NCBI GenBank assembly: GCA_023411715.1
Contig: JAEYOM010000014.1
Coordinates: forward strand, 16,814-80,813
DNA length: 64,000 nucleotides
Direction of reading: 5' to 3'
DNA from: Bacillota bacterium
GTDB lineage: Bacteria > Bacillota > Clostridia > Acetivibrionales > DTU013
Part shown: in pieces, positions 52,587 through 60,823 of the stretch
How positions within the stretch are numbered: position 1 is the stretch's first letter
Layout: every line of letters starts with the position of its first letter
Program-made: the position numbers and the translations under genes
Notes under the pieces: generated by a model
The model's input: only the letters and a program-made list of their open reading frames with translations
What the model was told of the DNA's origin: nothing
Database searches by the model: none

Positions 52587-53660
52587 ATGCTCAACAACGT
52601 TATCAAATTCTCGTTTGCAGCAGTTGGCGGTATAACAGGCGTAACACTGACAAGAACATTTTTTACATATCAACTGACGGGTTTGTCGCCGGAGCTTAAA
52701 ACGCTGGTGTATATAGTAGTTGCATTTGCCCTGATGTTCATTTTTTATTCGACCGGTAACAAGCTTATCGAAATCGTTCTCGAAGCTCTGGATAAACTGG
52801 AGACATTCGTCCAGAAGCTGACCCTTTATGAACTGATACTCAGTTCGATCGGCCTGATCGTGGGTCTCGTCATCGCAAACCTGGTAACTATCCCGATAAA
52901 GGATATCGAAATCATAGGCACTCCTATATCAATCGTGGCGAATATACTTTTCAGCTGCCTTGGAGTAGCGGTGGCTGCGGGTAAAAGAAATGAAAACTTT
53001 TTTGATTCGATGAAGGGAAAAGCGTCGTCGAAACAGGCGGAAGGCCGCGCCGAGCCAAAGGTGCTGGATACGAGCGTCATTATCGACGGAAGGATAGTAG
53101 ACATCATAAGAAGCGGTTTTATCGAAGGAGAGCTTGTAGTCCCCGGCTTTGTCCTTGAAGAACTCAGGCATATCGCGGATTCGCAGGATTCAATCAAGCG
53201 CAACCGCGGCAGGCGTGGACTCGATGTGTTAAATATGATTCAAAAGGAGCTGAATTATCCGGTAAGGACGGAAAATACCGAGGTCGGATCGGACGCGGAA
53301 GTGGACGGCGCTCTTCTGAAATTGGCCCAGAAGCTTGGCGGGAAGGTGCTTACGATAGATTTCAACTTAAGCAAGGTCGCAAACTTCCAGGGAGTGCCCG
53401 TTTTGAATATAAATGAACTGGCAAATGCACTGAAGCCTATCGCGCTTCCCGGTGAAGAAATGACAGTGCAGGTTATAAAGGACGGCAAGGAGAACGGACA
53501 GGGGATCGGTTACCTTGAAGACGGCACGATGATAGTAATAGACGGAGGCAGAAGGCATATAGGTGAAAGCCTGAATGTAACCGTAACGAGCATCCTCCAG
53601 ACGGCTGCCGGCCGGATGATCTTCGCAAAGCCCAAGTATACAATTGAGCGGGTAATATAA
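52587..53660 (+). CDS. PIN/TRAM-domain membrane protein (YacL-like)
   Basis: The 357-residue protein has four N-terminal membrane segments, a PIN domain (VLDTSVIIDGRIVDI, VLEELRHIADSQD, VLTIDFNLSKVA) and a C-terminal TRAM domain (MTVQVIKDGKENGQGIGYLEDG) for RNA binding. It occupies the conserved place between carD and ispD. The PIN acids suggest RNase activity at the membrane. Confidence 0.92.
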   Translation: MLNNVIKFSFAAVGGITGVTLTRTFFTYQLTGLSPELKTLVYIVVAFALMFIFYSTGNKLIEIVLEALDKLETFVQKLTLYELILSSIGLIVGLVIANLVTIPIKDIEIIGTPISIVANILFSCLGVAVAAGKRNENFFDSMKGKASSKQAEGRAEPKVLDTSVIIDGRIVDIIRSGFIEGELVVPGFVLEELRHIADSQDSIKRNRGRRGLDVLNMIQKELNYPVRTENTEVGSDAEVDGALLKLAQKLGGKVLTIDFNLSKVANFQGVPVLNINELANALKPIALPGEEMTVQVIKDGKENGQGIGYLEDGTMIVIDGGRRHIGESLNVTVTSILQTAAGRMIFAKPKYTIERVI

Positions 53661-53720
53661 CGACGCGGTTCATTAGGAAATTTTTAGGTTGCAGAAAAAT
53701 TCCCTTACTCGGGATACATA

Positions 53721-53750
53721 GGCAAGCAGCAAGCTTGCTCGCGACCAGCC
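53721..53750. repeat. Second copy of the AGCAGCAAGC...CGACCAGCC hairpin motif
   Basis: GGCAAGCAGCAAGCTTGC followed by TCGCGACCAGCC. It matches the core at 52459-52489 with small changes that keep the GCAAGC/GCTTGC stem. It stands in the ispD-upstream gap after the PIN/TRAM gene. Confidence 0.75.
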
Positions 53751-53874
53751 TTGAGGCAACTATTGCAATCGACTGCCATACAAGTTAAAATAATACAGGG
53801 TTATCAACGGGGCCGAAGACCCTGTTTTTTTATACGAATTATTGGATGCCAGACTTTTGAAGGAGTATGACCGT

Positions 53875-54588
53875 ATGTATGGAAAAGATTTGGGGAAAGT
53901 AAGCGCTGTTGTCGCTGCCGCAGGAAAGGGCACCCGTATGGGGCTCGATACCAACAAGCTTTACATGGAGCTACTGGGGCAGCCGATCCTTGCAGTAACG
54001 CTGAAGAAGTTTGAAGACAGTGATTTGATCGATGAAATCATCATCGTTTCACATGAAGACGAGATCGGGCATTGCAGAAGTATTACGGACCGGTTTGGTT
54101 TTAGTAAAGTAAAAGCAATAGTGCCGGGTGGGCGGACCAGGCAGCAGTCGGTTTACAACGGGCTGAAACGTGTATCCGCCGACTGCGGGATCGTCCTGAT
54201 TCACGACGGTGCAAGACCGTTTATCGATGAGAAAGGTATGAGGGAATGTACAGAGGCGGCCGTAAAGTATGGCGCGGCAGTTGCGGCGGTGCCCGCCAAG
54301 GATACGATCAAGAGGTCGGACGATGAGGATTTTGTAACTGAAACGGTCGACAGGGACGGATTGTGGTATATACAGACGCCGCAGGCGTTCCGGTACGGTC
54401 TTATCATGGAAGCCCATCGGAAGGCAGAGGCGGAAGGCTTTGAAGGGACCGATGATGCCGTGCTTGCGGAGAGGGCAGGTAATAAAGTCAGACTTGTCAT
54501 GTGCAATTATTTCAATATAAAGATAACAACAAGGGAGGACTTGGTTATAGCCGAGGCAATAGGCAGATTTCAGGCACATCGGCAGTAA
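53875..54588 (+). CDS. ispD: 2-C-methyl-D-erythritol 4-phosphate cytidylyltransferase
   Basis: The 237-residue protein has the cytidylyltransferase motif AAAGKGTRMGLDTNK, VPGGRTRQQSVYNGL, IHDGARPFI and the C-terminal GTDDAVLAE. It makes CDP-methylerythritol in the non-mevalonate isoprenoid pathway. The ATG at 53875 follows AAGGAG; a TTG at 53842 would add 11 residues. ispF, the usual neighbour, is displaced about 6 kb by a NatAB pair and an AT-rich cassette. Confidence 0.95.
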   Translation: MYGKDLGKVSAVVAAAGKGTRMGLDTNKLYMELLGQPILAVTLKKFEDSDLIDEIIIVSHEDEIGHCRSITDRFGFSKVKAIVPGGRTRQQSVYNGLKRVSADCGIVLIHDGARPFIDEKGMRECTEAAVKYGAAVAAVPAKDTIKRSDDEDFVTETVDRDGLWYIQTPQAFRYGLIMEAHRKAEAEGFEGTDDAVLAERAGNKVRLVMCNYFNIKITTREDLVIAEAIGRFQAHRQ

Positions 54589-54664
54589 CGCGGCTCAATT
54601 ATTTTGATAATACTGTCTGCTATCGACAGGTATTGTTTTAGCAATAAGAGTGTGGAGGTAAGAG

Positions 54665-55387
54665 ATGATAGAGGCTAAGGACCTAGTTAAAAAATTCGGT
54701 AATTTTACGGCAGTCGACAGTATTAGCTTCCGGGTAAATAAGGGTGAAATATTCGGACTGCTCGGCGAGAACGGCGCAGGTAAAACTACGACGCTGAGGA
54801 TGCTTGCGACGATGCTGAGGCCTACGTCGGGACAGGCGGTCCTTGGCGGCTTCGATACGGTAAAGGAGCCGGAAAAGGTGAGAGCGCACATCGGGATATT
54901 GTTCGGAGGCGAAACAGGTTTGTACGACCGGCTGACCACTGCCGAAAACATATCATATTTCGGCGAACTGAACGGTATGGACAAAGCTGAAATAAAAGAA
55001 AGGACCAGACATCTTTCCGATGTTTTTGGGATGCAGGATTTCCTGAACAGAAGGGCGTCAAAGCTGTCGAAGGGCATGAAGCAGAAGGTCGCCTTTGCAA
55101 GATCAATTATCCACAGTCCGGATATAATGCTGTTCGACGAACCGACTTCCGGTCTTGACGTCAGCGCCGCCAGGGAGGTGCAGGAGTTCATACTGAACTG
55201 TAAGGCCGAGGGCAAGACGATTATATTTTCGAGCCATGCCATGAGCGAGGTAGACAAGCTGTGCGACAGAATAGGCATTATTCACAAAGGCAGACTTATA
55301 GAGACGGGAACCATTGAAGGCATAAAGGAAAAATACGGCGACGAGGACCTCGAAGAGATCTTTATCAGACTGGCAGGCGCAAAATGA
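54665..55387 (+). CDS. natA: ABC transporter ATPase, NatA-like
   Basis: The 240-residue protein has Walker A GENGAGKTT, the signature LSKGMKQKVAFAR and Walker B IMLFDEPTSGLD. It belongs to the ABC-2 exporter ATPase branch that includes NatA of sodium efflux. GGAGGTAAG precedes the ATG. It overlaps the permease gene by 4 bp (ATGA). Confidence 0.88.
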   Translation: MIEAKDLVKKFGNFTAVDSISFRVNKGEIFGLLGENGAGKTTTLRMLATMLRPTSGQAVLGGFDTVKEPEKVRAHIGILFGGETGLYDRLTTAENISYFGELNGMDKAEIKERTRHLSDVFGMQDFLNRRASKLSKGMKQKVAFARSIIHSPDIMLFDEPTSGLDVSAAREVQEFILNCKAEGKTIIFSSHAMSEVDKLCDRIGIIHKGRLIETGTIEGIKEKYGDEDLEEIFIRLAGAK

Positions 55388-56601
55388 AACTTAAGCATGC
55401 TTTGATAGTGTTTAAAAAGGAAGTAAAGGACTTGATACGCGATAGAAGAACGATCGTATCTAGTATTTTTCTTCCGATGCTGCTGATACCCCTGCTGAAT
55501 ATCGTTATGAGCGGCGGGGTACAGAGTTTTCAAAAATCCATGAACGAAAATGTAAGCATAGCGCTTTCCCGGGATTCTGATACTCCTGAGATCAGAAAGT
55601 TTATTCAGGACAGGATACTGCCTGCAAATCCCAACCTGAAACTTGTAGAAACCAGCGATCCCGTGCAGGCGCTGAAAAATGAAGAAGTGAGATGCGTCAT
55701 TGGCTTTGAGAACGGATACGCCGAGAAAATGAAGCAGGGCAAACCTTTTAAGATAACGCTTCAGTATGACGAGTCAAAAACGAAGTCACAAACGGGCGTT
55801 GAAATAGTTTCAGGGGCGGTAGGCGAGCTTGAGACCTCCATAGTGAAGGAGCGGCTCGCAGCTCTCGGCATCAGCGACGAGATACTGAGTCCTGTTGAAA
55901 TTGAACGGCAGAATACGGCTGAGAATAATCAAGGCAGCAACATAATGCTGCAGATGCTCCTGCCGTTCATGATCGGCATGCTGATAGCCATCGGCGGCAT
56001 CCCGGCTGCTACGGACCTTGTTGCAGGCGAAAAAGAGCGCAGCACCTTCGAACCTCTGCTGACTACCATGCCTGACAGAGCATCGCTGCTGATCGGTAAA
56101 TACATGGCGGTAACACTGTTCTCCTTCGTAAGTGTCGCAGCGATACTGACAGGCCTTGTAATAGGGTATATGATCAATCCGAATGCAGTTACGATGGGGA
56201 TAGACGCTGCGACATACGGCGGCTTGAATATTCAGCCGCTGGCGCTGGTACTGGCTCTTTTGATCACGGCAATGCTCGGAATGACGTTTGCAGGTATACA
56301 GATCGCGATAAGTACGTTTGCCAAATCCTATAAGGAAGCGCAGACATATTTGTCCTTCCTTATGATCCTGGCAATGGTACCCGGCTATGCGACCATGTTC
56401 CTGCAGCCCGGCGACCTGTCGGCCGTAATGTTTGTAATCCCTGTTTTGAATACGATAGCCGCCTTCAAGATGATCCTCGGAGGCGTGATCAACTACGGCA
56501 GCCTGATCATAGCACTGGTAACATCGCTGATATTTGTCGCCCTGACACTGTGGCTCGCGGCATCGATGTTCAAAAAGGAGAAGTACCTGTTCAGGAGCTG
56601 A
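55384..56601 (+). CDS. natB: ABC-2 type permease, NatB-like
   Basis: The 405-residue protein has an N-terminal membrane segment (IFLPMLLIPLLNIVMSGG), a large extracytoplasmic domain (to about 190) and about five C-terminal membrane segments (MLLPFMIGMLIAIGGIP, VTLFSFVSVAAILTGLVIG and others), including GEKERSTFEPLLTTMP, a NatB-family (COG1668) mark. With NatA it may export Na+ or a peptide. A terminator follows. Confidence 0.86.
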   Translation: MKLKHALIVFKKEVKDLIRDRRTIVSSIFLPMLLIPLLNIVMSGGVQSFQKSMNENVSIALSRDSDTPEIRKFIQDRILPANPNLKLVETSDPVQALKNEEVRCVIGFENGYAEKMKQGKPFKITLQYDESKTKSQTGVEIVSGAVGELETSIVKERLAALGISDEILSPVEIERQNTAENNQGSNIMLQMLLPFMIGMLIAIGGIPAATDLVAGEKERSTFEPLLTTMPDRASLLIGKYMAVTLFSFVSVAAILTGLVIGYMINPNAVTMGIDAATYGGLNIQPLALVLALLITAMLGMTFAGIQIAISTFAKSYKEAQTYLSFLMILAMVPGYATMFLQPGDLSAVMFVIPVLNTIAAFKMILGGVINYGSLIIALVTSLIFVALTLWLAASMFKKEKYLFRS

Positions 56602-56614
56602 TAAAAGCAAATTG

Positions 56615-56648
56615 TGCCGGCTGGTTAATAAATCCAGTCGGCATTTTA
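56615..56648 (+). terminator. Terminator of natAB
   Basis: TGCCGGCTGG, 9-base loop, CCAGTCGGCA, then TTTT. Confidence 0.88.
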
Positions 56649-56670
56649 ATGTAAGTCGGTGTAAGATTAG

Positions 56671-56855
56671 TTAGCCGGTGTGCTGATTGCTCAATTGCGA
56701 GTTTCGTTCAAAGAGCATATTGATTCAGCTTGGGGGCAAATTCAAACTTGTGTCGCTGACGCTCCGCTCAAACATGAATTTGCCCTTATTAGTGCTTCAT
56801 CAATATGCTCTAATTCACAAAACTCACGCAATTAAGCAACCGGTACACCGGCTAA
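56671..56855. repeat. Palindromic element, copy B
   Basis: Outer arms TTAGCCGGTGTGCTGATTGC and, at 56834-56855, AGCAACCGGTACACCGGCTAA. The inner core has GTTCAAAGAGCATATTGATT, GGGCAAATTCAAA, GAATTTGCCC and CATCAATATGCTCTAATTC. It matches copies A and C in the core. Confidence 0.85.
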
Positions 56856-56905
56856 TACTTAAATGCCGGCTGGCTTTATGGAGAGAACATATGCGTAGAG
56901 ACAAT

Positions 56906-57016
56906 AGAGCCTGTTAATTCTAGCATGTACCAGGCAAAATCACGTCCTGTCCGAGTGACCGCGGCCCAAGGGCGAGGTACGTTTGATTTTGCACGAGGAT
57001 TGAATATACAGGCTCT
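56906..57016. repeat. Nested hairpin element, related to 60030-60081
   Basis: AGAGCCTGT (56906-56914) pairs with ACAGGCTCT (57008-57016), and inside it GCAAAATCA pairs with TGATTTTGC. The segment 56929-56980 recurs inverted at 60030-60081 at about 90 percent identity (ATCACGTCCTGTCCGAGT and ACCGCGGCCCA shared). No frame is open across it. Confidence 0.78.
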
Positions 57017-57221
57017 TTGGCTTGGAGCATCGTTCCCTGTTTTTGCTACCCTATAAAATTCCTAAATTGATTACATTAAATGTCCCAAGTTCTGACGTAT
57101 TTATTGTCTATTTTGTGCATGGACATAATTCATGAGGTAACATAATCGGCCTGCATTTGACCAAATGGGGAATTATTGGTATTATTATTAATAATTTATC
57201 TCTTTTAAAGGATGTGTTATT

Positions 57222-57890
57222 TTGGTCAACATATTAAACAATCAATATACAATAGATGATGAGTGGTGCTTCATAAAATTTAAAGAATACATATTACCTG
57301 AGCATAAAGTTGCTGTGGTTGCTTTTTCATTTCGTGATAGCAGGATTAGGTCCTTATCAGATTGGGATAACCTGTACAGTAAGAGTTTAGGAACCTATTA
57401 TTTCGGCATTGTGAATTCATTTAAATCATTTGGGATAGAAGAAAATAATATTGAGTTTATAAACTATTTCTCCGATTCAAAAAAAGCTGCAAAAGAGAAG
57501 ATTCATCAAGCAGATATTCTTTATTTTTTGGGTGGTTTACCAGATAGAATGTATGACCGTTTAATTGAGTTTGACTTAATTGATGAAATAAAAAAGCATA
57601 GTGGAGTTGTTATGGGATATAGTGCTGGTGCAATGATTCAGTTATCTGAGTATCATATTTCACCTGATAATGATTATCCTTTGTTCACTTACAACAATGG
57701 GATAGGGTTAATTGAAGATTTTGGAATAGAAGTTCATTTTGAAAATAATGAAATTCAAAAAACAAGTATAGAGAAATTTAGAACAGAAAAGAAGAAGCCA
57801 GTTTATGCCATTGGCGATAAGGGAGCAGTAATAGTTAACGGAACTGATATACAGATGATTGGCGATGTAATATATTTTCCGATAGTTTAA
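57222..57890 (+). CDS. Peptidase S51-like / class I glutamine amidotransferase-like protein
   Basis: The 222-residue protein has the S51 dipeptidase E pattern, with nucleophile elbow VVMGYSAGAMIQL (Ser in GYSAGAM) and ILYFLGGLPDRM. It may cleave a small peptide or cyanophycin-like product. The start (TTG or nearby) follows AAAGGATGTG. The gene is strongly AT-rich and is the first of three genes in the same direction within the bracketed cassette. Confidence 0.82.
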   Translation: MVNILNNQYTIDDEWCFIKFKEYILPEHKVAVVAFSFRDSRIRSLSDWDNLYSKSLGTYYFGIVNSFKSFGIEENNIEFINYFSDSKKAAKEKIHQADILYFLGGLPDRMYDRLIEFDLIDEIKKHSGVVMGYSAGAMIQLSEYHISPDNDYPLFTYNNGIGLIEDFGIEVHFENNEIQKTSIEKFRTEKKKPVYAIGDKGAVIVNGTDIQMIGDVIYFPIV

Positions 57891-58050
57891 AAGCAGATTT
57901 TGGGTATGATTTAGGCCCTGAATAATAGAACATGGGAATTATGACTGAAGCATTGAGTGCAGTTTTCTATATAATGGAACTCTATACCCAACTGAAAAAA
58001 TGTAAGTAATCATATTATACTTTCTGGATGCGGGGAAAGGCAGGTTGTAA

Positions 58051-58782
58051 TTGAATAATAAAATTGGTTGTCTTGCAAGATTTTCATATTATCCTTACAT
58101 ACATGAAGTTGACTTTGCTATAGCGAATGGTTTTGATTTTCTACAAATTCAATATGATAGAAGTGGTCTTCTCCATGAAAATATACATGAGCAAGCGAAG
58201 CAAATCAAGGATATGAATTTCCCTGGAATTATTCACGCTATACTTGATATTAATGAAATTGATGAGCATGCTGAAAGGTTAGTTGATCTTGCATCATACT
58301 TAATGCATAAACAGATAATCATACATCCAATATGCAGAAGTGAAAAAATTATCTCAAGCACTATTTATAAATTATCCCAAAAAATAAAATTTTTGCTGCC
58401 GAAATTCGAAGAAAAAGGTATTGTATTATTCCTTGAGAACAATAGTAAACTCGACCCTGTTTTTACAACTACAGAAGAAGTAAGAATAATATTCTCCGAA
58501 AATCCAAGTCTTGAGTTCGTCTTAGACATTGCCCACATTGATAATTATGTACACCTTCAAGAAATGGTTACTATAAAGCGTCCTAAACTACTACATATAA
58601 CAGATAGGAAATTGGAAGAGATTCATCACCATGTACCAATCGGAGAAGGAAATATCGACTTTGATTACATTTTTCGTAATATTCTTGTAGATTACACAGG
58701 TAATATTATTATTGAAATATATCCAGGAGATAATGATATTATATTTGCCAGGGATTATTTACTTCAACTACTTAAGGGCTAA
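58051..58782 (+). CDS. TIM-barrel protein (xylose isomerase-like / AP endonuclease 2 family)
   Basis: The 243-residue protein matches the xylose isomerase-like TIM-barrel superfamily: FLENNSKLDP carries the metal Glu, VLDIAHIDNY the Asp/His, LLHITDRKLEEIHHHVPIGEGNIDF the later His and Glu site, and IIIEIYPGDN the last acid. The metal-binding set fits a sugar isomerase or endonuclease IV-like enzyme. Substrate is unknown. It starts TTG after GGGAAAGGC. It is AT-rich. Confidence 0.78.
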   Translation: MNNKIGCLARFSYYPYIHEVDFAIANGFDFLQIQYDRSGLLHENIHEQAKQIKDMNFPGIIHAILDINEIDEHAERLVDLASYLMHKQIIIHPICRSEKIISSTIYKLSQKIKFLLPKFEEKGIVLFLENNSKLDPVFTTTEEVRIIFSENPSLEFVLDIAHIDNYVHLQEMVTIKRPKLLHITDRKLEEIHHHVPIGEGNIDFDYIFRNILVDYTGNIIIEIYPGDNDIIFARDYLLQLLKG

Positions 58783-58888
58783 CCGAAATAAGCGATAAGT
58801 ATGTTATAAAAAATTCGCACTTGAAAAAGTCTATTGCTTTCTCCCCAAAAATCTATTTATGCATTGTCACACTAAAAAGGAGGGGATT

Positions 58889-59524
58889 ATGAAAATACCT
58901 ACAATAACGATGGCAAGAGAAATACTGGAGGAGGGTGGTAAATTAAATCCAGGACCTTGGATTAATCACTCTTTAAATACTGCTACAGCCGCTAAATTAA
59001 TTGCGGAATATGATAATTCAATTGACCCAGAAGTGGCATATATACTTGGTCTACTTCATGATATAGGACGAAGATTTGGAATAAATCGCTTTAAACATAC
59101 AATTGACGGATATAACTTCCTTAACGAAAAAGGGTTTACTGATGCCGCCAAAATCTGCTTAACTCATACTGTTGATGCTAAAGGTAATTGGGATTGTACA
59201 AAGGAAGAATATGATTTCGTGGTTGAATTTTTTAATTATTTACAATTTGATGAATACGATTTATTAATTCAACTTTGTGATGTTGTATCACTACCTTCAG
59301 GTTTTTGTTTGCTTGAAAAAAGATTAGTAGATGGAACAATACGGAAAGGAACGGCGGATTTTAACGTTATAGAGATGGTTGAGAAATGGAAAGGAATATT
59401 TTCTTTAAAAACTCATTTTGAAAATAAAATGGGTCGCTCTATTTATACATTATTACCAGGAGTTATCGAAAATACTTTTGATATAAGTCATGAAGATATT
59501 CAGAATTATATTATGCACTTGTAA
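58889..59524 (+). CDS. HD-domain phosphohydrolase
   Basis: The 211-residue protein has an HD metal phosphohydrolase fold: H in WINHSLNTATAAKL, the HD pair in LGLLHDIGRRFG, H in LTHTVDAKGN and the later Asp in LIQLCDVVSL. It may hydrolyse a nucleotide or phosphate ester. AAGGAGGGG precedes the ATG at 58889. It is AT-rich and the last gene of the cassette. Confidence 0.83.
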   Translation: MKIPTITMAREILEEGGKLNPGPWINHSLNTATAAKLIAEYDNSIDPEVAYILGLLHDIGRRFGINRFKHTIDGYNFLNEKGFTDAAKICLTHTVDAKGNWDCTKEEYDFVVEFFNYLQFDEYDLLIQLCDVVSLPSGFCLLEKRLVDGTIRKGTADFNVIEMVEKWKGIFSLKTHFENKMGRSIYTLLPGVIENTFDISHEDIQNYIMHL

Positions 59525-59654
59525 TAGACTTATTTTGCAATTGGGCAAATCCATAATACATTCGTTTCTCTTTCCTCTAAAGAGGGGTAGTGTCCTCAAT
59601 TATATTTTAAATTTCAAAGACTTCTGCCATAAGGCCAGCCAACACTTAAGTATG

Positions 59655-59847
59655 AGCCGGTGTACCAGTTGCGGAAATTACGTGAGTTTTGCGAATTAGG
59701 AATATTGATGAAGCATTATTAAGGGCAAATTTCTGTTTAAGCGAAGCGCTCTATCTGTTGCGGAGCGAGTTAAATTCGCCTCCAAGCTGAATCTATATGC
59801 TCTTTGAACATAAACTTGCAATTAATTATGTAATCAGTACACCGGTT
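59655..59847. repeat. Palindromic element, copy C (inverted)
   Basis: AGCCGGTGTACCAGTTGCGG at the left and TGTAATCAGTACACCGGTTT at the right form the arms. The core reads as the reverse complement of copy B (CGTGAGTTTTGCGAATTAGG, AATATTGATGAAGC, GGGCAAATTT and TATATGCTCTTTGAAC). Confidence 0.82.
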
Positions 59848-59886
59848 TATATAGCAGTTATACTGGCAGAGCAACTCTTTATCACT

Positions 59887-60018
59887 TTAAATTACCGTAA
59901 CTATGCTAAAAACCTGTATGCCCAGGCCTTGCCCGAATGCAGTGAGGCCTTCGCCTGTTGTGGCGGTTATTCCAATGCAGTTTTCCGGAATATTGAGGAG
60001 GACTGACAGATTGTGCCG
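59887..60018 (-). pseudogene. ispF: Displaced 3' end of ispF (43 codons plus stop)
   Basis: On the minus strand this segment codes LLNIPENCIGITATTGEGL and TAFGQGLGIQVFSIVTVI and then stops, the same as the last 43 codons of the intact ispF at 60824. Homology ends at 60018. The differences from ispF are mostly at third codon positions, so the copy diverged under selection as part of a working gene before becoming a fragment. Confidence 0.85.
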
Positions 60019-60029
60019 GCTGACAAAAG

Positions 60030-60081
60030 TGTCTCGCCTATGGGCCGCGGTTACTCGGACAGGACGTGATTTTGGCTGGTA
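60030..60081. repeat. Inverted partner of the nested hairpin element
   Basis: On the minus strand it reads ACCAGCCAAAATCACGTCC, then TGTCCGAGTAACCGCGGCCC, and matches 56929-56980 at about 90 percent. Its outer stems are not well preserved. Confidence 0.85.
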
Positions 60082-60183
60082 AGATACTATAAAGTCAAAA
60101 AGCCTTGTTGTACAAAGTAGTACAGACTATTCTAATATTAGGATACAAGATTATAAGTCAAGGCAACCAATATATGTATAAAT

Positions 60184-60212
60184 TTGATTCATAGGATATA
60201 AATTGATATAAT
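60184..60212 (+). promoter_or_regulatory. Promoter of the small membrane protein gene
   Basis: TTGATT (60184-60189), a 17-base spacer and TATAAT (60207-60212). Confidence 0.72.
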
Positions 60213-60278
60213 GGTATTGTATGTTTATTATGAATGGTATGTTTTGCTAGTATGAGCATTACATATAGGAGGTCACTT

Positions 60279-60764
60279 GTGGAAAAAGATAGTAAGATAA
60301 TTCTAGGCATTTCTTTCCTATTTACAACAATAATTTGTGTATTTTCATTATTAGGTAAATTGACTATAATTTTTACATCTAATAATTTACTAGAAGGTCT
60401 ATATGTATTTTGTAATAGAAGTTCTCTATGGATTGTTATTGTACTAGGTATTATTGCGGTTTTATATAGGCTAAACCACAAGCAAAGCCAGGATGTTTTT
60501 ACTATGTTACGGGATACAACTATTCGAAAAACATCAAGTGTTTTAGTAATAATAGATGGATTGATAAACCTATCAGGCTTTTTACCTGTTATTTTAAGTA
60601 TCAAATCGTCACTTGAAATTTTAAAGGGAAATAGTTCTAATAACATTGGTAATTTAAATAAGATTATTGTTATAGACTCTATTTCTTTAGCCATTGTTAT
60701 ATGCCAAATATTATTTGGTATATACTTGCTGAAATATTACGAAAGCAAAAAAAATAACATATAA
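60279..60764 (+). CDS. Small membrane protein in the ispF-end insertion
   Basis: I do not recognise the family. The 161-residue protein has about four hydrophobic segments (ILGISFLFTTIICVFSLLG, SLWIVIVLGIIAVLY, VLVIIDGLINLSGFLPVI and SISLAIVICQILFGIYLL). The GTG at 60279 follows AGGAGGTCACTT, a strong site; upstream starts lack one. It is AT-rich and the only gene between the two ispF 3' ends. Confidence 0.7.
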   Translation: MEKDSKIILGISFLFTTIICVFSLLGKLTIIFTSNNLLEGLYVFCNRSSLWIVIVLGIIAVLYRLNHKQSQDVFTMLRDTTIRKTSSVLVIIDGLINLSGFLPVILSIKSSLEILKGNSSNNIGNLNKIIVIDSISLAIVICQILFGIYLLKYYESKKNNI

Positions 60765-60823
60765 TTTTTTATTTAGGAATAAGACGCTATAATCAACATT
60801 ATTTTAAACGCAGCGTAATCTTT

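Larger units (their letters stand above)
56602..57221. other. Repeat-rich intergenic region
   Basis: About 620 bp that holds the natAB terminator, palindromic element B and the nested hairpin element, then an AT-rich leader to the next gene. No gene seen. Confidence 0.7.
59525..60278. other. Repeat-rich region with displaced ispF end
   Basis: About 750 bp with palindromic element C (59655-59847), the displaced 3' end of ispF (59887-60018, minus), the inverted partner of the nested element (60030-60081) and the promoter of the membrane protein gene (60184-60212). Confidence 0.72.

Noticed and set aside
54595..55278. A 227-codon minus-strand frame opposite natA
   Set aside because: It is antisense to a clear ABC ATPase and has no family motif or ribosome-binding site.
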